Origin: Actinomycetota bacterium
GTDB taxonomy: Bacteria; Actinomycetota; Aquicultoria; SURF-47
NCBI GenBank assembly: GCA_003599235.1
Contig: QZJE01000014.1
Location: 62,001-126,000 of the forward strand
Direction: 5' to 3'
DNA length: 64,000 nucleotides
The notes under the pieces were generated by a model that saw nothing but the letters and a program-made list of their open reading frames with translations, did not search any database and was not told the DNA's origin. Position 1 is the stretch's first letter. Each line of letters opens with the position of its first letter. This document shows positions 25,579-36,200 of the stretch, in pieces. The translations under genes were made by a program, and so were the position numbers.

Positions 25579-26481
25579 CTATTTCCTCTTTTTGCCTGAC
25601 ACCTGTTGGCTGCCGTGCCTGCCGGCAGGCAGGTCACCTGTAGCCTGATTACCCAAATAAGCCGCAGCGCATTTCTTTGCCAAGTTCCTGACCTTGCCGA
25701 TATAGCCCGTACGCTCGGTTACCGATATCGCTGCCCTGGCATCTAATAAGTTAAAGATATGGGAGCATTTAAGAGTAAAATCATAGGCCGGATATACAAA
25801 GCCTTCTTCCAATACATGGTTCGCTTCGTTTTCATAGTACTCAAAAAGGGCAAAGAGCATTTCTATATCAGCTAACTCGAAGTTATAATGACTAAACTCG
25901 TACTCGGTTTTTTTATGGATGTCTCCGTAAGTAACACCGTTAGCCCATTTAAGATCAAAGACATTTTCTTTTTCCTGGATATACATAGCAATTCGCTCCA
26001 GCCCATAGGTAAGCTCAACTGAAATCGGTTCTAAATCAAAGCCGCCTACTTGCTGAAAATAAGTGAATTGGGTTATCTCCATGCCGTCAAGCCAAACTTC
26101 CCAGCCCAGTCCCCAGGCTCCCAGAGTGGGAGATTCCCAGTCGTCTTCTACAAAACGAATATCATGCTTTTTGGTATCAATACCCAAAGCTTCAAGACTT
26201 CTTAGGTAAACTTCTTGAACATCTGCCGGGCTTGGTTTAAGAACAACCTGGTACTGGTAATAGTGTTGCAAACGATTAGGATTTTCCCCATATCGACCGT
26301 CAGTAGGGCGACGGCTGGGCTGGACAAAAGCAACTTTCCAAAGATCTGGTCCTAGAGAGCGAAAAAAAGTATGAGGGCTAAAAGTACCTGCTCCAACCTG
26401 CTCATCATAGCCTTGAGCAATCAAGCAGCCATAATCAGCCCAGTATTTTTGTAGCTTAAGAATAATCTGTTGAAAATCCAC
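25579..26481 (-). CDS. glyQ: Glycyl-tRNA synthetase alpha subunit
   Basis: 300 aa, the catalytic subunit that activates glycine. Class II signature regions are visible ([60 protein letters not shown] and [11 protein letters not shown]). The GTG start gives [14 protein letters not shown], the usual beginning. The last 20 or so residues ([18 protein letters not shown]) are not typical and are encoded by a palindromic repeat at 25616-25631 near the gene end. It is followed by glyS one base after its stop and preceded 9 bases upstream by a zinc-ribbon membrane protein gene. Confidence 0.96.
   Translation of the reverse strand: MDFQQIILKLQKYWADYGCLIAQGYDEQVGAGTFSPHTFFRSLGPDLWKVAFVQPSRRPTDGRYGENPNRLQHYYQYQVVLKPSPADVQEVYLRSLEALGIDTKKHDIRFVEDDWESPTLGAWGLGWEVWLDGMEITQFTYFQQVGGFDLEPISVELTYGLERIAMYIQEKENVFDLKWANGVTYGDIHKKTEYEFSHYNFELADIEMLFALFEYYENEANHVLEEGFVYPAYDFTLKCSHIFNLLDARAAISVTERTGYIGKVRNLAKKCAAAYLGNQATGDLPAGRHGSQQVSGKKRK
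25616..25631. repeat. 16-bp perfect palindrome at the 3' end of glyQ
   Basis: TGCCTGCCGGCAGGCA, identical to the core of the repeat inside the ABC permease gene (1061-1076). It encodes the LPAGR part of the GlyQ tail. It is flanked by imperfect direct repeats beginning ACCTGT (about 25601 and 25636). Confidence 0.75.
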
Positions 26482-26490
26482 AGATAAAGG

Positions 26491-27585
26491 TTACTTTATC
26501 AGCTCCCGCTTGTCTATAAGCCAAACGGTTTGAGACTTTACTACCTTAAAACGCCAGCGGATTGTTTGCGGATGCCCTTGATAGTCTTTAACGGTTTCGT
26601 CCCCATCGATTGTAAATGTATTACCTTTAACATCGTAGGCAACGTTAGTTACTTTAAAATCTACCGGGTACGAATTGCCTTGGGCTTTCTTTTCAGCCTC
26701 AGGGTCAAAATATTTATTTTCGTTGGCCGTTAAATAACGCCTCATAGCTACAAAATTATCCTGGATACGTGCTTGCATAAAATCAGTCACTGTCTTTGTA
26801 GCCTCTTGCTTATCGGTTTCTTGCTGTTTTTTTAACGCTTCTACCTGCTCGACTTGAGTCTGCTTTTGAGCTGCTTTCATGATAGGTTCGATTTTTTTTG
26901 ATGCTTCAAAAACATCATCTGGCATATCAGAACGGATAAAACTAACGCTTCCCAAAAAATTATCAATTGCTGTTTGAGCTTCTTCGGCTGAAGAATCCAG
27001 TGCCCGGAAGTCCTTAGAGCTCACTGAGGCGGCACTTTTGTTAAGTAAAATTCTTACCGCCATCAGATAGTCGGAATATTTTGACAATGCATAAGCTAAA
27101 TTGTTTTGCACGTATTCATAATCAGTTGGTGTCTCTAAAGTGGCCACCTCGGTTTGTTTTCTAGTTACCAACTCGTATAAAGTAGATGCCTCGTCTGATA
27201 TGTTTTTTAACTCAGCAGAATTGCTTGTAGCTTGCGTTGTTTGGCTAAATGCTTTACTTTGCTGGCTTACATCTAGCCAAACAGACTTTATTTTTTGTTT
27301 AAAACTAGACTGCCTTGAAACCTTAAGGTAATAAAAAGTGCCGATGCCGGCTCCAGCTAAGACAGTGATGATAACAGTTATTATTAAGGCAGCATAAAAG
27401 ACCGGCCGGCGATACAAAGGAACTTTTTGAAGCTCTTTAAATGGTTCTTCGACTTTTTTCTGCTCATCTTCTAGCAAAGGCTTGTCGATTACAGCTGTGG
27501 GAGCATCCACAATAGACTTTTCGCAATGCGGACACACTATATCTTTTGCATCGATTTCTTTATCACAAAAAGGGCAACTATTCAT
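26491..27585 (-). CDS. Zinc-ribbon membrane protein with extracytoplasmic domain
   Basis: 364 aa. The N-terminus is a zinc ribbon, CPFC near residue 4 and CPHC near 18. A proline-rich cytoplasmic linker leads to one transmembrane helix (about 60-88), then a helical stalk (about 95-270) and a C-terminal alpha/beta domain (about 275-364, ending VWLIDKRELIK) that resembles NTF2-like or DUF4878 folds. The architecture suggests a membrane-anchored sensor or envelope protein; the function is unknown. It lies 9 bases before glyQ and may be the first gene of this operon, with a promoter-like sequence about 30 bases upstream. Confidence 0.75.
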   Translation of the reverse strand: MNSCPFCDKEIDAKDIVCPHCEKSIVDAPTAVIDKPLLEDEQKKVEEPFKELQKVPLYRRPVFYAALIITVIITVLAGAGIGTFYYLKVSRQSSFKQKIKSVWLDVSQQSKAFSQTTQATSNSAELKNISDEASTLYELVTRKQTEVATLETPTDYEYVQNNLAYALSKYSDYLMAVRILLNKSAASVSSKDFRALDSSAEEAQTAIDNFLGSVSFIRSDMPDDVFEASKKIEPIMKAAQKQTQVEQVEALKKQQETDKQEATKTVTDFMQARIQDNFVAMRRYLTANENKYFDPEAEKKAQGNSYPVDFKVTNVAYDVKGNTFTIDGDETVKDYQGHPQTIRWRFKVVKSQTVWLIDKRELIK

Positions 27586-27609
27586 ATTACAACTATTATT
27601 ACTAGTGGA

Positions 27610-27639
27610 ATTATAACATTTTTACTTTTCAATCGTCAT
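27610..27639 (-). promoter_or_regulatory. Putative promoter upstream of the zinc-ribbon membrane protein gene and glyQS
   Basis: On the minus strand ATGACG (27639-27634) and a perfect TATAAT (27615-27610) are separated by 18 bases. It overlaps the end of the cytochrome gene and would start transcription about 15-20 bases before the ATG of the zinc-ribbon gene. Confidence 0.4.
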
Positions 27640-30600
27640 TTTTCGCTTAAAGAAAGAATTAGATATAAATCCGCTAATGATGACAATGATGAGAATGGCT
27701 AAAGCAATTATCTTAGGATCTTTAATCAATGCCAGATATTTACCGGTATTAGGATTAGGCTCAACTGAATTAGAGCCATTACGATTGCGGCCTATCTCGG
27801 TTAGCTGAGAAGGATCCGGGATTTCTGGATGCCAAGTTCCCATGCCGGCTCTTGTTAGCAACGGTATAAAGCTTAAAGATGCATAATGCTGAACGCCCGG
27901 GTGACAATTTAGACATGTCTTGTTGTCCGTTGCCGGTGAGTGATCAACAGTTTTGTGACAATCAATACAATTAGCTACCTCATATACTGCTTTATCGTGA
28001 TGAACCGGAAATAGGTTAGTGTGACAACTCTGGCAATCTACTTGGTTACCTTTGTGTTTATCATAGCCCTTATGACAGTTAGAACATTTCCATTGCGAAC
28101 CGTGGCACTTCTTGCAATCCTCGTTACTAAAAGGATGGCCTTTAGCATGGCATGCAAAACAGTTAGTATCTTTCTTAACCTCAACAGCAGTTACGGTCTG
28201 CTGCGAATAAACCTGACTTACGCTTGTAAGAGATGAACTTGCGGTAGGCCTATGACATACAATACAAGCCTTTCCGCGTTTTTTGTGCTCTGTTTGAATC
28301 TTCATCACATGGCAGTTTTGGCAATCTCCTTGGGGATTAGATAAATGTATTTCATCTAGATTATGTTGTTTATTATGGCAACTGCTACTAAAGCAGCTTC
28401 CGCCAAATACACTTCTAACACCGGATATACTTTGGCTTTTCTTGTGACAACTGCGACAGCCCTTATCAGTACCCTTAAAGCGGTATTCGTGCTCTTTCCA
28501 CAAAACATTGTTGTGACAGATCTGGCAATCCGGCCCAAAAGATAAAACACGGTGTTCTGAGTTAAGACTGCTATATGAATGGCCGTTATCAGCGCCTGGA
28601 TGGCAAGCCGAGCAATTAATCTGATTATTGGCAATAGCGCTGCGTACCGTCTGATTGGTGCTGGCGTGACATTGGTAACAATCAATCCCCTTTTCGGCGT
28701 GTATTGAAGACAGCTCGTTTCCGCTATGGCAATTTGCATCAATGCAAGAGGCAGGCATTGCAGACCAGGTATGTTTGCTGGTAACTCCGGTATGTCCGCT
28801 AACAGAAGTAGTGTGACAATTAGCACAATTCTGTTTATTAGTTGAATCTTCCCAACTAGTTGGCCAATTACTTGAGTGACACGTATCGCAAAGCCTTGCT
28901 TGAGAGTTGGGCCAATCTTGCAAGTCTAACTGGTGAATATCAGGTAATTTGTCAGAACCATGACAGCGGACGCAGCTGCTACCTAAACCAGGAACAGATG
29001 AGTCATGACCAGCGTGAGCGGTATGGCAAGCCGAGCAATTAAAATCGCTGGCACTAATTGCTCCTTGAACTTTGGAATCGGTTGAAGTATGGCAACGGGC
29101 ACAAGCAGCAGGCGCGGTTCCGTGAAACTCAATGCCATTAGTATATGAAGTACTATGGCAGCCGGCATTCTGGCAAGCAGTACCGCCATCTAGGGGATGC
29201 TTAGCTTCAACATTTTGGTGGCCGCTAGTCATATCTAAATCGTCATGGCAAGCATTACAAGCCTCATTGCCATCAATAATCGCTTGATTAATCCGCGTTT
29301 TGCTCAGTTTAGAGCCATTGTAGTTATGGCAGGTAAAACAACTATAATCTTTCCCTAAAGTACTCTTTAGGGTATCGATATGGAATTTATTTAAGATGTT
29401 AATATTTGAAGTACCGGTGGCATAAGTATGGCAGTCCAGGCAAGACTGTCCGACTCCGGCTTGATAGGTGTGAGCCGCATCAACTTGGGGGTGTCCGATA
29501 TCCATATCAATATTGGTGTGACAAGCATTACAGCTTTTATTGCCTGTTCGAATAGCAAAATCAATGTCATCTTTGTTTAACTTTGTTCCGCTATAATTAT
29601 GGCAATTCTGACAGGTAACGCTAAACTCGCCGTGATAGGTAACCAAGTTATTCATATTCTGGCCATGGCAGTTTATACATAACGCATTAAGTCCGCTAAC
29701 CTCATGTAATGAACCAGCATCGCTTGGATGAGGATCATGGCAGCTACTTTGATCGCAAGTTGTCTGTCCTCCTGCCTGGCCGGCCGCTATAACATCGATA
29801 ATTCTTTGGGCAATTGTTATTTTAGGTTTGGTAGGATCTTGCTCATCTCTTACAGATAAATCCGGATGACAAACATAGCAATCCTGGTGCAGATCCGGAC
29901 TGCTAAAATTATTGGTTGGATGACATTCAAGACAGGCAATTCCAGAATAAGTCCGGCTAATCATATCTGAGTAAGTATGCAGAAGATTAATATTTATATG
30001 GCCATCCTCACTTACCGTTCTCTCACCGGTTTGAGAGGTTTGGTGGCACCTTGCACAATCCAAATTAGTGCCGCTTGTATCGGGCTTTGGCCAGTCAGCT
30101 TTGAGGTGGCACTCAACACAATCTGCTGTTTGTAAGCCGGCGTATTCTGTATCAGTGTGGATTTGCTGAAGGTTACTGGAACCATGGCAACGCTGGCAGC
30201 TAGATGTCATTACCGAATTATCATGCTTATCGTTAGCCGTTTGGTGCATATCATGGCAAGCATCACATGATTTATCGTGATTTTTAATAGCGTTTATAAC
30301 TCGGTCACTTTGATTACTATGACAAGTCTCACAAGTTAAGTTTTTCTCACGGTGCAGCTTTATTAAATTAGCGGTTTCATATTCACCTTGCTGATTTTTG
30401 TCAAGGTGGCAAGGCTGGCAACTGGAATCGGTTGTGGTGTTATGAATTGCATAATGAGTATCATCATCTATAGTGTGGCAATTAGTACATTTAGATTTAT
30501 CATTTTGATCAATTTGGCCGCTTAATTCTTTCCATTTAGTAAACTGATGACATCCAAGCCCTGCTTGACTGGAATCATAGCAGCTCATTGTCCTGGTATA

Positions 30601-33201
30601 AGCATCAGTGGCTTGATTAATGTGAGCATCCTCTAAACTGTTTCCATGGCAATCTTTGCACTCTTCACTCAACGTAAAATCAAATTTATGCCAAGGCTGA
30701 TTATGGGGCACGTCATCATGGCAAGCACTACAGCTAGTCTTTCTTTGCTGGATAGAGTTTAAAATACGGTCTCGTTTTTGCTGATTAGCATCTTCATTGT
30801 TATGGCATAGCCAGCAGTTTTTGTCATCACCGGTCTTTTTAGGATGATAACCCCACCAACTGCCTTCTTTATCCGTTGGCTCTTTGCTTAGGGTTTTAAA
30901 ATCATCTCCGTGACAAACTACGCAATTTTCGATAGCGCCAACATCGCCATGGCCATCATTGTCGATAGTTGAAGGATTAGGATTATCTAGATAATGGCAA
31001 TCGTTGCATTTTGGTTTTAAATCAATGGTGGCTCCCCGGCTATGGCAATCCTCATTAGTACACTGAAGCTGCCGCGAGGACTGTAACACAGCATTGGCAT
31101 CTAAATAATCACGCTCGACTGTTGAGCTTGCAAACCTGCTTGAACCATGGTTAGCATGCGATACGTTAAGATGACAAGCATCACAAGCTACACTGGTCTG
31201 ATGACATCTCCTGGAATCGCCAGGGTTCATACAGCCACCGCCATCTTTAGAGGTATGCTTTGAGTGAATGATGTTCACTGTTTCTTCGTCATCAAAAGCA
31301 GTAGCATTATAGGTAATATTCCAATCATTTACATCGTGGTTATCAAATGAGCCAAACGGTGTTAATACTTTGCTGGAAGTAAAACCTCTCTCTCCTGGAT
31401 TATGTTCGCCAAAATAATGACATGACAGGCAAGCTAACGTATTTATATCGTTCTTATCAGATTGCTTATCAAACTCATCGCCCGGATACCTTGTATTGTG
31501 GCAATTGCTACATGTTTTATCATCCAAAGTGTCATATTCCAGACTAAAACTGTGAAGAACCGGAGTTGACGTTCCCTCAGATTCCAACCTTAACCTAATT
31601 TCGATAAAACGGCTGGCATTTTTAAAGTTAAAATCAGCCGGATTGTAGGTTGAGGCATCAAACCAGCTATCGCCGGTATAATCCGGCCCTATATATTCTT
31701 GATAATTTAGCTGTTCTTTACTGCTAGATGATCTAAACTGCCACTTTACTTTTCGGCTAGCGCTTAAGTTATCTGCATCAACAACAAATCTCTTCCATTT
31801 TTTATGGTTTCTGGAGCCAGCATCATAAATAAGTCCTCTTTTTTCAAAAGGACGCGAGCCCCAGGTTCCTAAATCGCCTTGCCTTTGGTAAGTTGAACCG
31901 CTTGGTTTTTTAACAAAATAAGCATACGGCCCCATTACTCCCAGAGGCCCACGGTTATAACCTTCTATTCCAAAATTTACATCTGAGCCGTTAAAAGTAC
32001 CGTAATAGACAGCGATTCTGCCAGCTGCACCGCCGCCACCGCCATCCCATCCGGTACCACCGCCGCCGGCTGAAGCCCCTCCCGGCTGACCTGAGTACCC
32101 GAAACTTGCCCCGGCTCCACCGTTGCCGCCTACTCCGGCAGCCCCGCCAACTGCACCGCCGCTTCCGCCACCGTGGCCGCCATATCCGTTTAGCCCATCA
32201 GTTCCGGCACCAAAGGTATATGGATAATCAGCGCCAGCACCGCCTCCTCCGGCAGCGCTTAACACGCCATTAAAGACCATGGAGTTCGTATAGATTAAAA
32301 TACCGCCGCCCGAGCCGCCGCCGGTTCTAGCTGCTTTTCCGCCTAAACCGTTGGCTTGAATACTCCCGCTTATGTTGACATTGTTAGCGATAATTTTTAT
32401 CCGGCCGCCACCATTACCATCAAGATCAGGAGGAGCGGTTGTTTTATCATATACACCACCGCCACTTCCTAAGTACTCCACGCCGGTAGAAGTTCCGTAA
32501 GCAATGGAGCCGTAATTAGCTTCTGTTCCACCCATCCCGCCAATTGCTCCATAGCCGCCACCGCCTACATAGCTAGAGCTACCGGGACCACTAAACCAAG
32601 AAGGCGTACCCTGTATGGGGAATAGCTCAGCACTCTTGCGCCTATATCCTTTGCCGGAGATATCTATTTTTGAAGTAGCATCTATGTTTAAGTTGCCGCT
32701 TAACCTAAGCTCCAGACCTTCTACTTCTGTTTGGCCACCGGCTTGATACGAATGCGTTAAGCAAGCACCGTTTTGCAGAGTAACATTGGTAAAGCTCCAA
32801 ATACGGTTTTGCACTCCTACTCTTCCCACATTCATAAAGAGATTAGTATCTAACTCCAATGGATTGCTTTGATTAAAAGGACCGCCCGGAATTATTTGAC
32901 CGTTAAAAGTGCTGCCGCTTGCATTTGTACCATCAACAACAAGCGCCCCATCTATGCCGATTGAGCTCTCATTTAGAACCGGTAATTTAACATCGCCATC
33001 TTCTGTTACTACTAGGTCTTTGATAGTTGTAGCTTCATTGGTAGTTACAGCATTCTGGGTAAAGTCTGTTTTTGAAGTCCAGGTGACAACACTGCTTGCG
33101 CTATTGGCAATACTAAAAGCTGCCAGAAGAAGCAGGATTATAAGAGCCGCCACCGCCCAAATCTTTATTAAATTGCCCTTAACAAAATCTCTTTTCATCA
33201 T
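27622..33201 (-). CDS. Giant multiheme c-type cytochrome, membrane-anchored (about 40 CXXCH)
   Basis: 1859 aa. The signal peptide (WAVAALIILLLLAAFSIANSAS) is followed by a beta-strand region (about 45-190), a glycine-rich region (about 200-405, many GGG runs, ending GGAAGRIAVYY), a beta-sandwich-like part (about 430-560) and then a heme array (about 564-1765). I count 40 CXXCH motifs, five CX4CH motifs (CTNEDCH, CDQSSCH, CQNAGCH, CIDANCH, CFSSSCH) and two longer ones (CX8CH, CX9CH). Near the C-terminus a hydrophobic helix (about 1830-1850) ends in FFKRKMTIEK, a stop-transfer anchor. Predicted role: extracellular electron conduit at the cell surface. Two copies of a diheme repeat are shared with the upstream paralogue. 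The start is ATG 33201, 5 bases after the paralogue's stop, preceded by AGGGA; the two genes are surely co-transcribed. Confidence 0.95.
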   Translation of the reverse strand: MMKRDFVKGNLIKIWAVAALIILLLLAAFSIANSASSVVTWTSKTDFTQNAVTTNEATTIKDLVVTEDGDVKLPVLNESSIGIDGALVVDGTNASGSTFNGQIIPGGPFNQSNPLELDTNLFMNVGRVGVQNRIWSFTNVTLQNGACLTHSYQAGGQTEVEGLELRLSGNLNIDATSKIDISGKGYRRKSAELFPIQGTPSWFSGPGSSSYVGGGGYGAIGGMGGTEANYGSIAYGTSTGVEYLGSGGGVYDKTTAPPDLDGNGGGRIKIIANNVNISGSIQANGLGGKAARTGGGSGGGILIYTNSMVFNGVLSAAGGGGAGADYPYTFGAGTDGLNGYGGHGGGSGGAVGGAAGVGGNGGAGASFGYSGQPGGASAGGGGTGWDGGGGGAAGRIAVYYGTFNGSDVNFGIEGYNRGPLGVMGPYAYFVKKPSGSTYQRQGDLGTWGSRPFEKRGLIYDAGSRNHKKWKRFVVDADNLSASRKVKWQFRSSSSKEQLNYQEYIGPDYTGDSWFDASTYNPADFNFKNASRFIEIRLRLESEGTSTPVLHSFSLEYDTLDDKTCSNCHNTRYPGDEFDKQSDKNDINTLACLSCHYFGEHNPGERGFTSSKVLTPFGSFDNHDVNDWNITYNATAFDDEETVNIIHSKHTSKDGGGCMNPGDSRRCHQTSVACDACHLNVSHANHGSSRFASSTVERDYLDANAVLQSSRQLQCTNEDCHSRGATIDLKPKCNDCHYLDNPNPSTIDNDGHGDVGAIENCVVCHGDDFKTLSKEPTDKEGSWWGYHPKKTGDDKNCWLCHNNEDANQQKRDRILNSIQQRKTSCSACHDDVPHNQPWHKFDFTLSEECKDCHGNSLEDAHINQATDAYTRTMSCYDSSQAGLGCHQFTKWKELSGQIDQNDKSKCTNCHTIDDDTHYAIHNTTTDSSCQPCHLDKNQQGEYETANLIKLHREKNLTCETCHSNQSDRVINAIKNHDKSCDACHDMHQTANDKHDNSVMTSSCQRCHGSSNLQQIHTDTEYAGLQTADCVECHLKADWPKPDTSGTNLDCARCHQTSQTGERTVSEDGHININLLHTYSDMISRTYSGIACLECHPTNNFSSPDLHQDCYVCHPDLSVRDEQDPTKPKITIAQRIIDVIAAGQAGGQTTCDQSSCHDPHPSDAGSLHEVSGLNALCINCHGQNMNNLVTYHGEFSVTCQNCHNYSGTKLNKDDIDFAIRTGNKSCNACHTNIDMDIGHPQVDAAHTYQAGVGQSCLDCHTYATGTSNINILNKFHIDTLKSTLGKDYSCFTCHNYNGSKLSKTRINQAIIDGNEACNACHDDLDMTSGHQNVEAKHPLDGGTACQNAGCHSTSYTNGIEFHGTAPAACARCHTSTDSKVQGAISASDFNCSACHTAHAGHDSSVPGLGSSCVRCHGSDKLPDIHQLDLQDWPNSQARLCDTCHSSNWPTSWEDSTNKQNCANCHTTSVSGHTGVTSKHTWSAMPASCIDANCHSGNELSSIHAEKGIDCYQCHASTNQTVRSAIANNQINCSACHPGADNGHSYSSLNSEHRVLSFGPDCQICHNNVLWKEHEYRFKGTDKGCRSCHKKSQSISGVRSVFGGSCFSSSCHNKQHNLDEIHLSNPQGDCQNCHVMKIQTEHKKRGKACIVCHRPTASSSLTSVSQVYSQQTVTAVEVKKDTNCFACHAKGHPFSNEDCKKCHGSQWKCSNCHKGYDKHKGNQVDCQSCHTNLFPVHHDKAVYEVANCIDCHKTVDHSPATDNKTCLNCHPGVQHYASLSFIPLLTRAGMGTWHPEIPDPSQLTEIGRNRNGSNSVEPNPNTGKYLALIKDPKIIALAILIIVIISGFISNSFFKRKMTIEK

Positions 33202-33206
33202 ATTCC

Positions 33207-36200
33207 CTAAAAGAAAGTGCTGCTCTTATGAATGTCGTCAATTTCGGGATGCAACTGCAATCCCATATCTACTACTGAGTGGCAACCAGCGATTTGGCCT
33301 CCCTGGCCGTCATCTTGATTGCCGCAACTCTTATTGCCATCAGCAATTGATTGGTCAATAACCTGTTTATTAAGCTTAGTTCCTTGATAATTATGGCAGG
33401 TAAAACAATCAAAGCCTTGGGTAGAATGATAATCGCTTAATATTACAGATATCCCTAAGCCATATCGTCCACTAAAGCTATTGTGGCAGTTAATACAGCC
33501 TTGGGGAATTGGAGCAAAAGTATGGTTAGCTCCCACGTTCTGATGGCCGGTTTCCATATTTAAATCGTCATGGCAAGCATTACATGCTTTATTACCATTG
33601 TTGATTGCCGTTTCGACTTTCTGCTTATCTAGCTTGTCACCATTGTAATCATGGCAAGTGAAACAATCATAACCCTTGGATAAGGTTTGGGTATGATAAG
33701 CATCAATACCAGTGCTTATTTGCCCGTGACAGCCTTGACAGAACTGAGGAAACTCTGAGTAACTATGGTCGATGCCAGCGTGGCCTTCGTCCCAAGTAAG
33801 GTTAGTCTTATGGCACTCGGTACATTTAGCCGTATCGGTATCATCTGCTAGCCCTACTCTTATTCCGCCTTTGACGTCATCGTTTTGCAGTTTAGTACCT
33901 TCGTATTTATGACATATTAAGCAAGGATTTTGCGGATATTTATTTTCATGAATAGAGGTTAGTTTGTCCTCTTTGTGGCAATTGTAACAACCAACCGAGT
34001 TATTACGAAAAGCCTCTGAGGTGTGGCGCTGGGTTAACGGCGGATCAGTATGGCCAGCCGACATATCAAAGGTAGTATGACAAGCTGAGCATAATTTATC
34101 GTTATTTTGAATAGCATTATCAATAACTGCTTTATTTAGCTTCGTGCCTTGATAATTATGGCAAGTAAAGCAATCATAGCTCTTGCCGAAATCTACAAAC
34201 TTGTTGATATGCAAGTCGGTCAACTCATTGGTTTGATGACACTCGTTGCAAGTAATCGTCCATAAAGGATCAGCCAATACATGCTTTGATTGGTAATTAG
34301 TATGGCCTGTATCCATATCCAAATCATCATGGCAAGCCGAACATTCCTTATTACCGCTATCAATTGCGGCATCTATTCGGGCCTTGCTAAGCTTAGTCCC
34401 TGAATAATTATGGCAAGTAAAGCAATCATATCCTTTGTTTAATGTATTTAGATGAAACTTGTTGAGAACATTAATATCCGTATTTTGAGTGTGACACTGC
34501 TTGCAAAAATCTTCGACACCTGGAGAATATGTATGAGCATCATCAATATTTTGATGACCGTCAGTCATCGAGAGATCATCGTGGCAGGCATTGCAGGCCT
34601 TATTGCCGCTATCGATGGCTGTTTCTATTTTGTTCTTATCTAGCTTAGTGCCGTTATAATCGTGGCAAGTGAAACAATCGTAACCCTTGTCTAGCGTTTG
34701 GGTATGATAAACATCTATTTGCTCAGACATAGTTCCGTGGCAATTTGAGCAAAAAGTAGGCAGCTCAGAATACGTATGATCTACTCCGCTATGTCCTTCT
34801 TCCCAAGTGAGGTTTTCTTTATGACACTCGGTACATTTAGCAGTATCTGTTTGGTCGTCTAGGCCAGTAAATATGCCTGCTATAACATCTTCGGGATTTA
34901 ATTTTTGTCCGGTAGCCCCAGAATCAGTACCTAATGAGCAAGACATCCCTGAAGGAAAATCATCGATAATATTACCATTAGCATCCACTTGATGAAAATC
35001 ATCTACCGCTAATGTTCCGTTATTTTCAATTCCGCTAGGCAAAATATCAAAAGCTCTTAAATAAACGACCTCACCGGCATATGAAGATAAGCCTGATATT
35101 TCAAACATGTAGAAGTTTGTTGTATCTGCAGTTCCTTGAAAAAGACTGGCTACTACCGCTCCGTCAGAAACCCTTATTACTTGAACACCGCAATTAGCAT
35201 AACCAGTACCGCCTTTAAGAAAACGAATTTTACTAACACCCTGTTTAAGAGTAAAATTACTTGATTTTATTTCTCCGCTGGTGCTATATCCGCCTATTGC
35301 TGCATAGTAAGTACCTTGCTTGTTAGAGCCTGGGTGAAAAAGACTATCGTTATTCGGGTTAGGCCCGCCATAATTAGTTCCACGCCATATATAGCCAAGA
35401 GTATCGGTAACAGTAGCATTATAGGTAGTAGAAGCAAAAACCCTGGTCCAATTGGGAATAACTTGGCAACAGTATTCACCATATCCGATAGCAATAGGGG
35501 AGCCACCAAAACCGTTCTCAAAATCATGATTGGGGATAGTATAAAACTTATCAGAAGAGCTTGAACTTGTAGCACTGGAGTTACCATAATACATGTAAAC
35601 ACTATTATTGCTGCCTGTCATAAACCAGACAGTAGCGCTTACTGAATCCTCCTTCTTCTCGATAAAATAGGGAAGCTCTACTTTAGCGGTGTCATCGTAA
35701 AAGCGGATATCGCTAAAATCACTTTTCATATCAGGTAAGAAATTAAGTTCGATCTTAGCCTGAACATTAGCCATAAAGTTATCAATATTGATAGGTTTTC
35801 TTTTGGTCCACTTGCCACCGCCGGAGTTGGAACCTGAGAAATCAAAAGAACCGTAATCATGGCATATTAGACAGGGCTTATCCGGATACTTGTTTTGATG
35901 AATAGAGGTTAAGCTGTTGTTTCTTTTGTGACAGTTATAACAACCAACCGGATTGTCTCTAAAAGCCTCTGATATGTGTTTATCTCCTATATCACTGTGC
36001 CCATTTTTATCAATCGGCTCATGCCAGGAACGGTCAAGATAGTGACAATCTGAACAATTAGGTTGTAGCTTAAGAGTCGACCCTTTGCTATGACATTTTT
36101 CATTGGTGCATTGCAATTTTCTTTGAGACTGGAAAGCAGCATTCTCATCCAAATAATCCCTAGCAATTGTATCGTTATACCTCGAAGAGCTATGAACTGC

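Noticed and set aside
28356..28826. 156-codon open frame antisense to the cytochrome
   Set aside because: It is the other frame of the same Cys/His-rich sequence; the sense frame has heme motifs at regular spacing, a signal peptide and a membrane anchor.
33207..33300. Frameshift that splits one original cytochrome into two genes
   Set aside because: The downstream gene has its own start codon, ribosome-binding site and full signal peptide, and its N-terminal half is paralogous to that of the upstream gene, so they are two genes.
32909..33361. 150-codon plus-strand open frame across the junction of the two cytochromes
   Set aside because: No domain and no ribosome-binding site; both cytochrome frames are clearly coding through the region.
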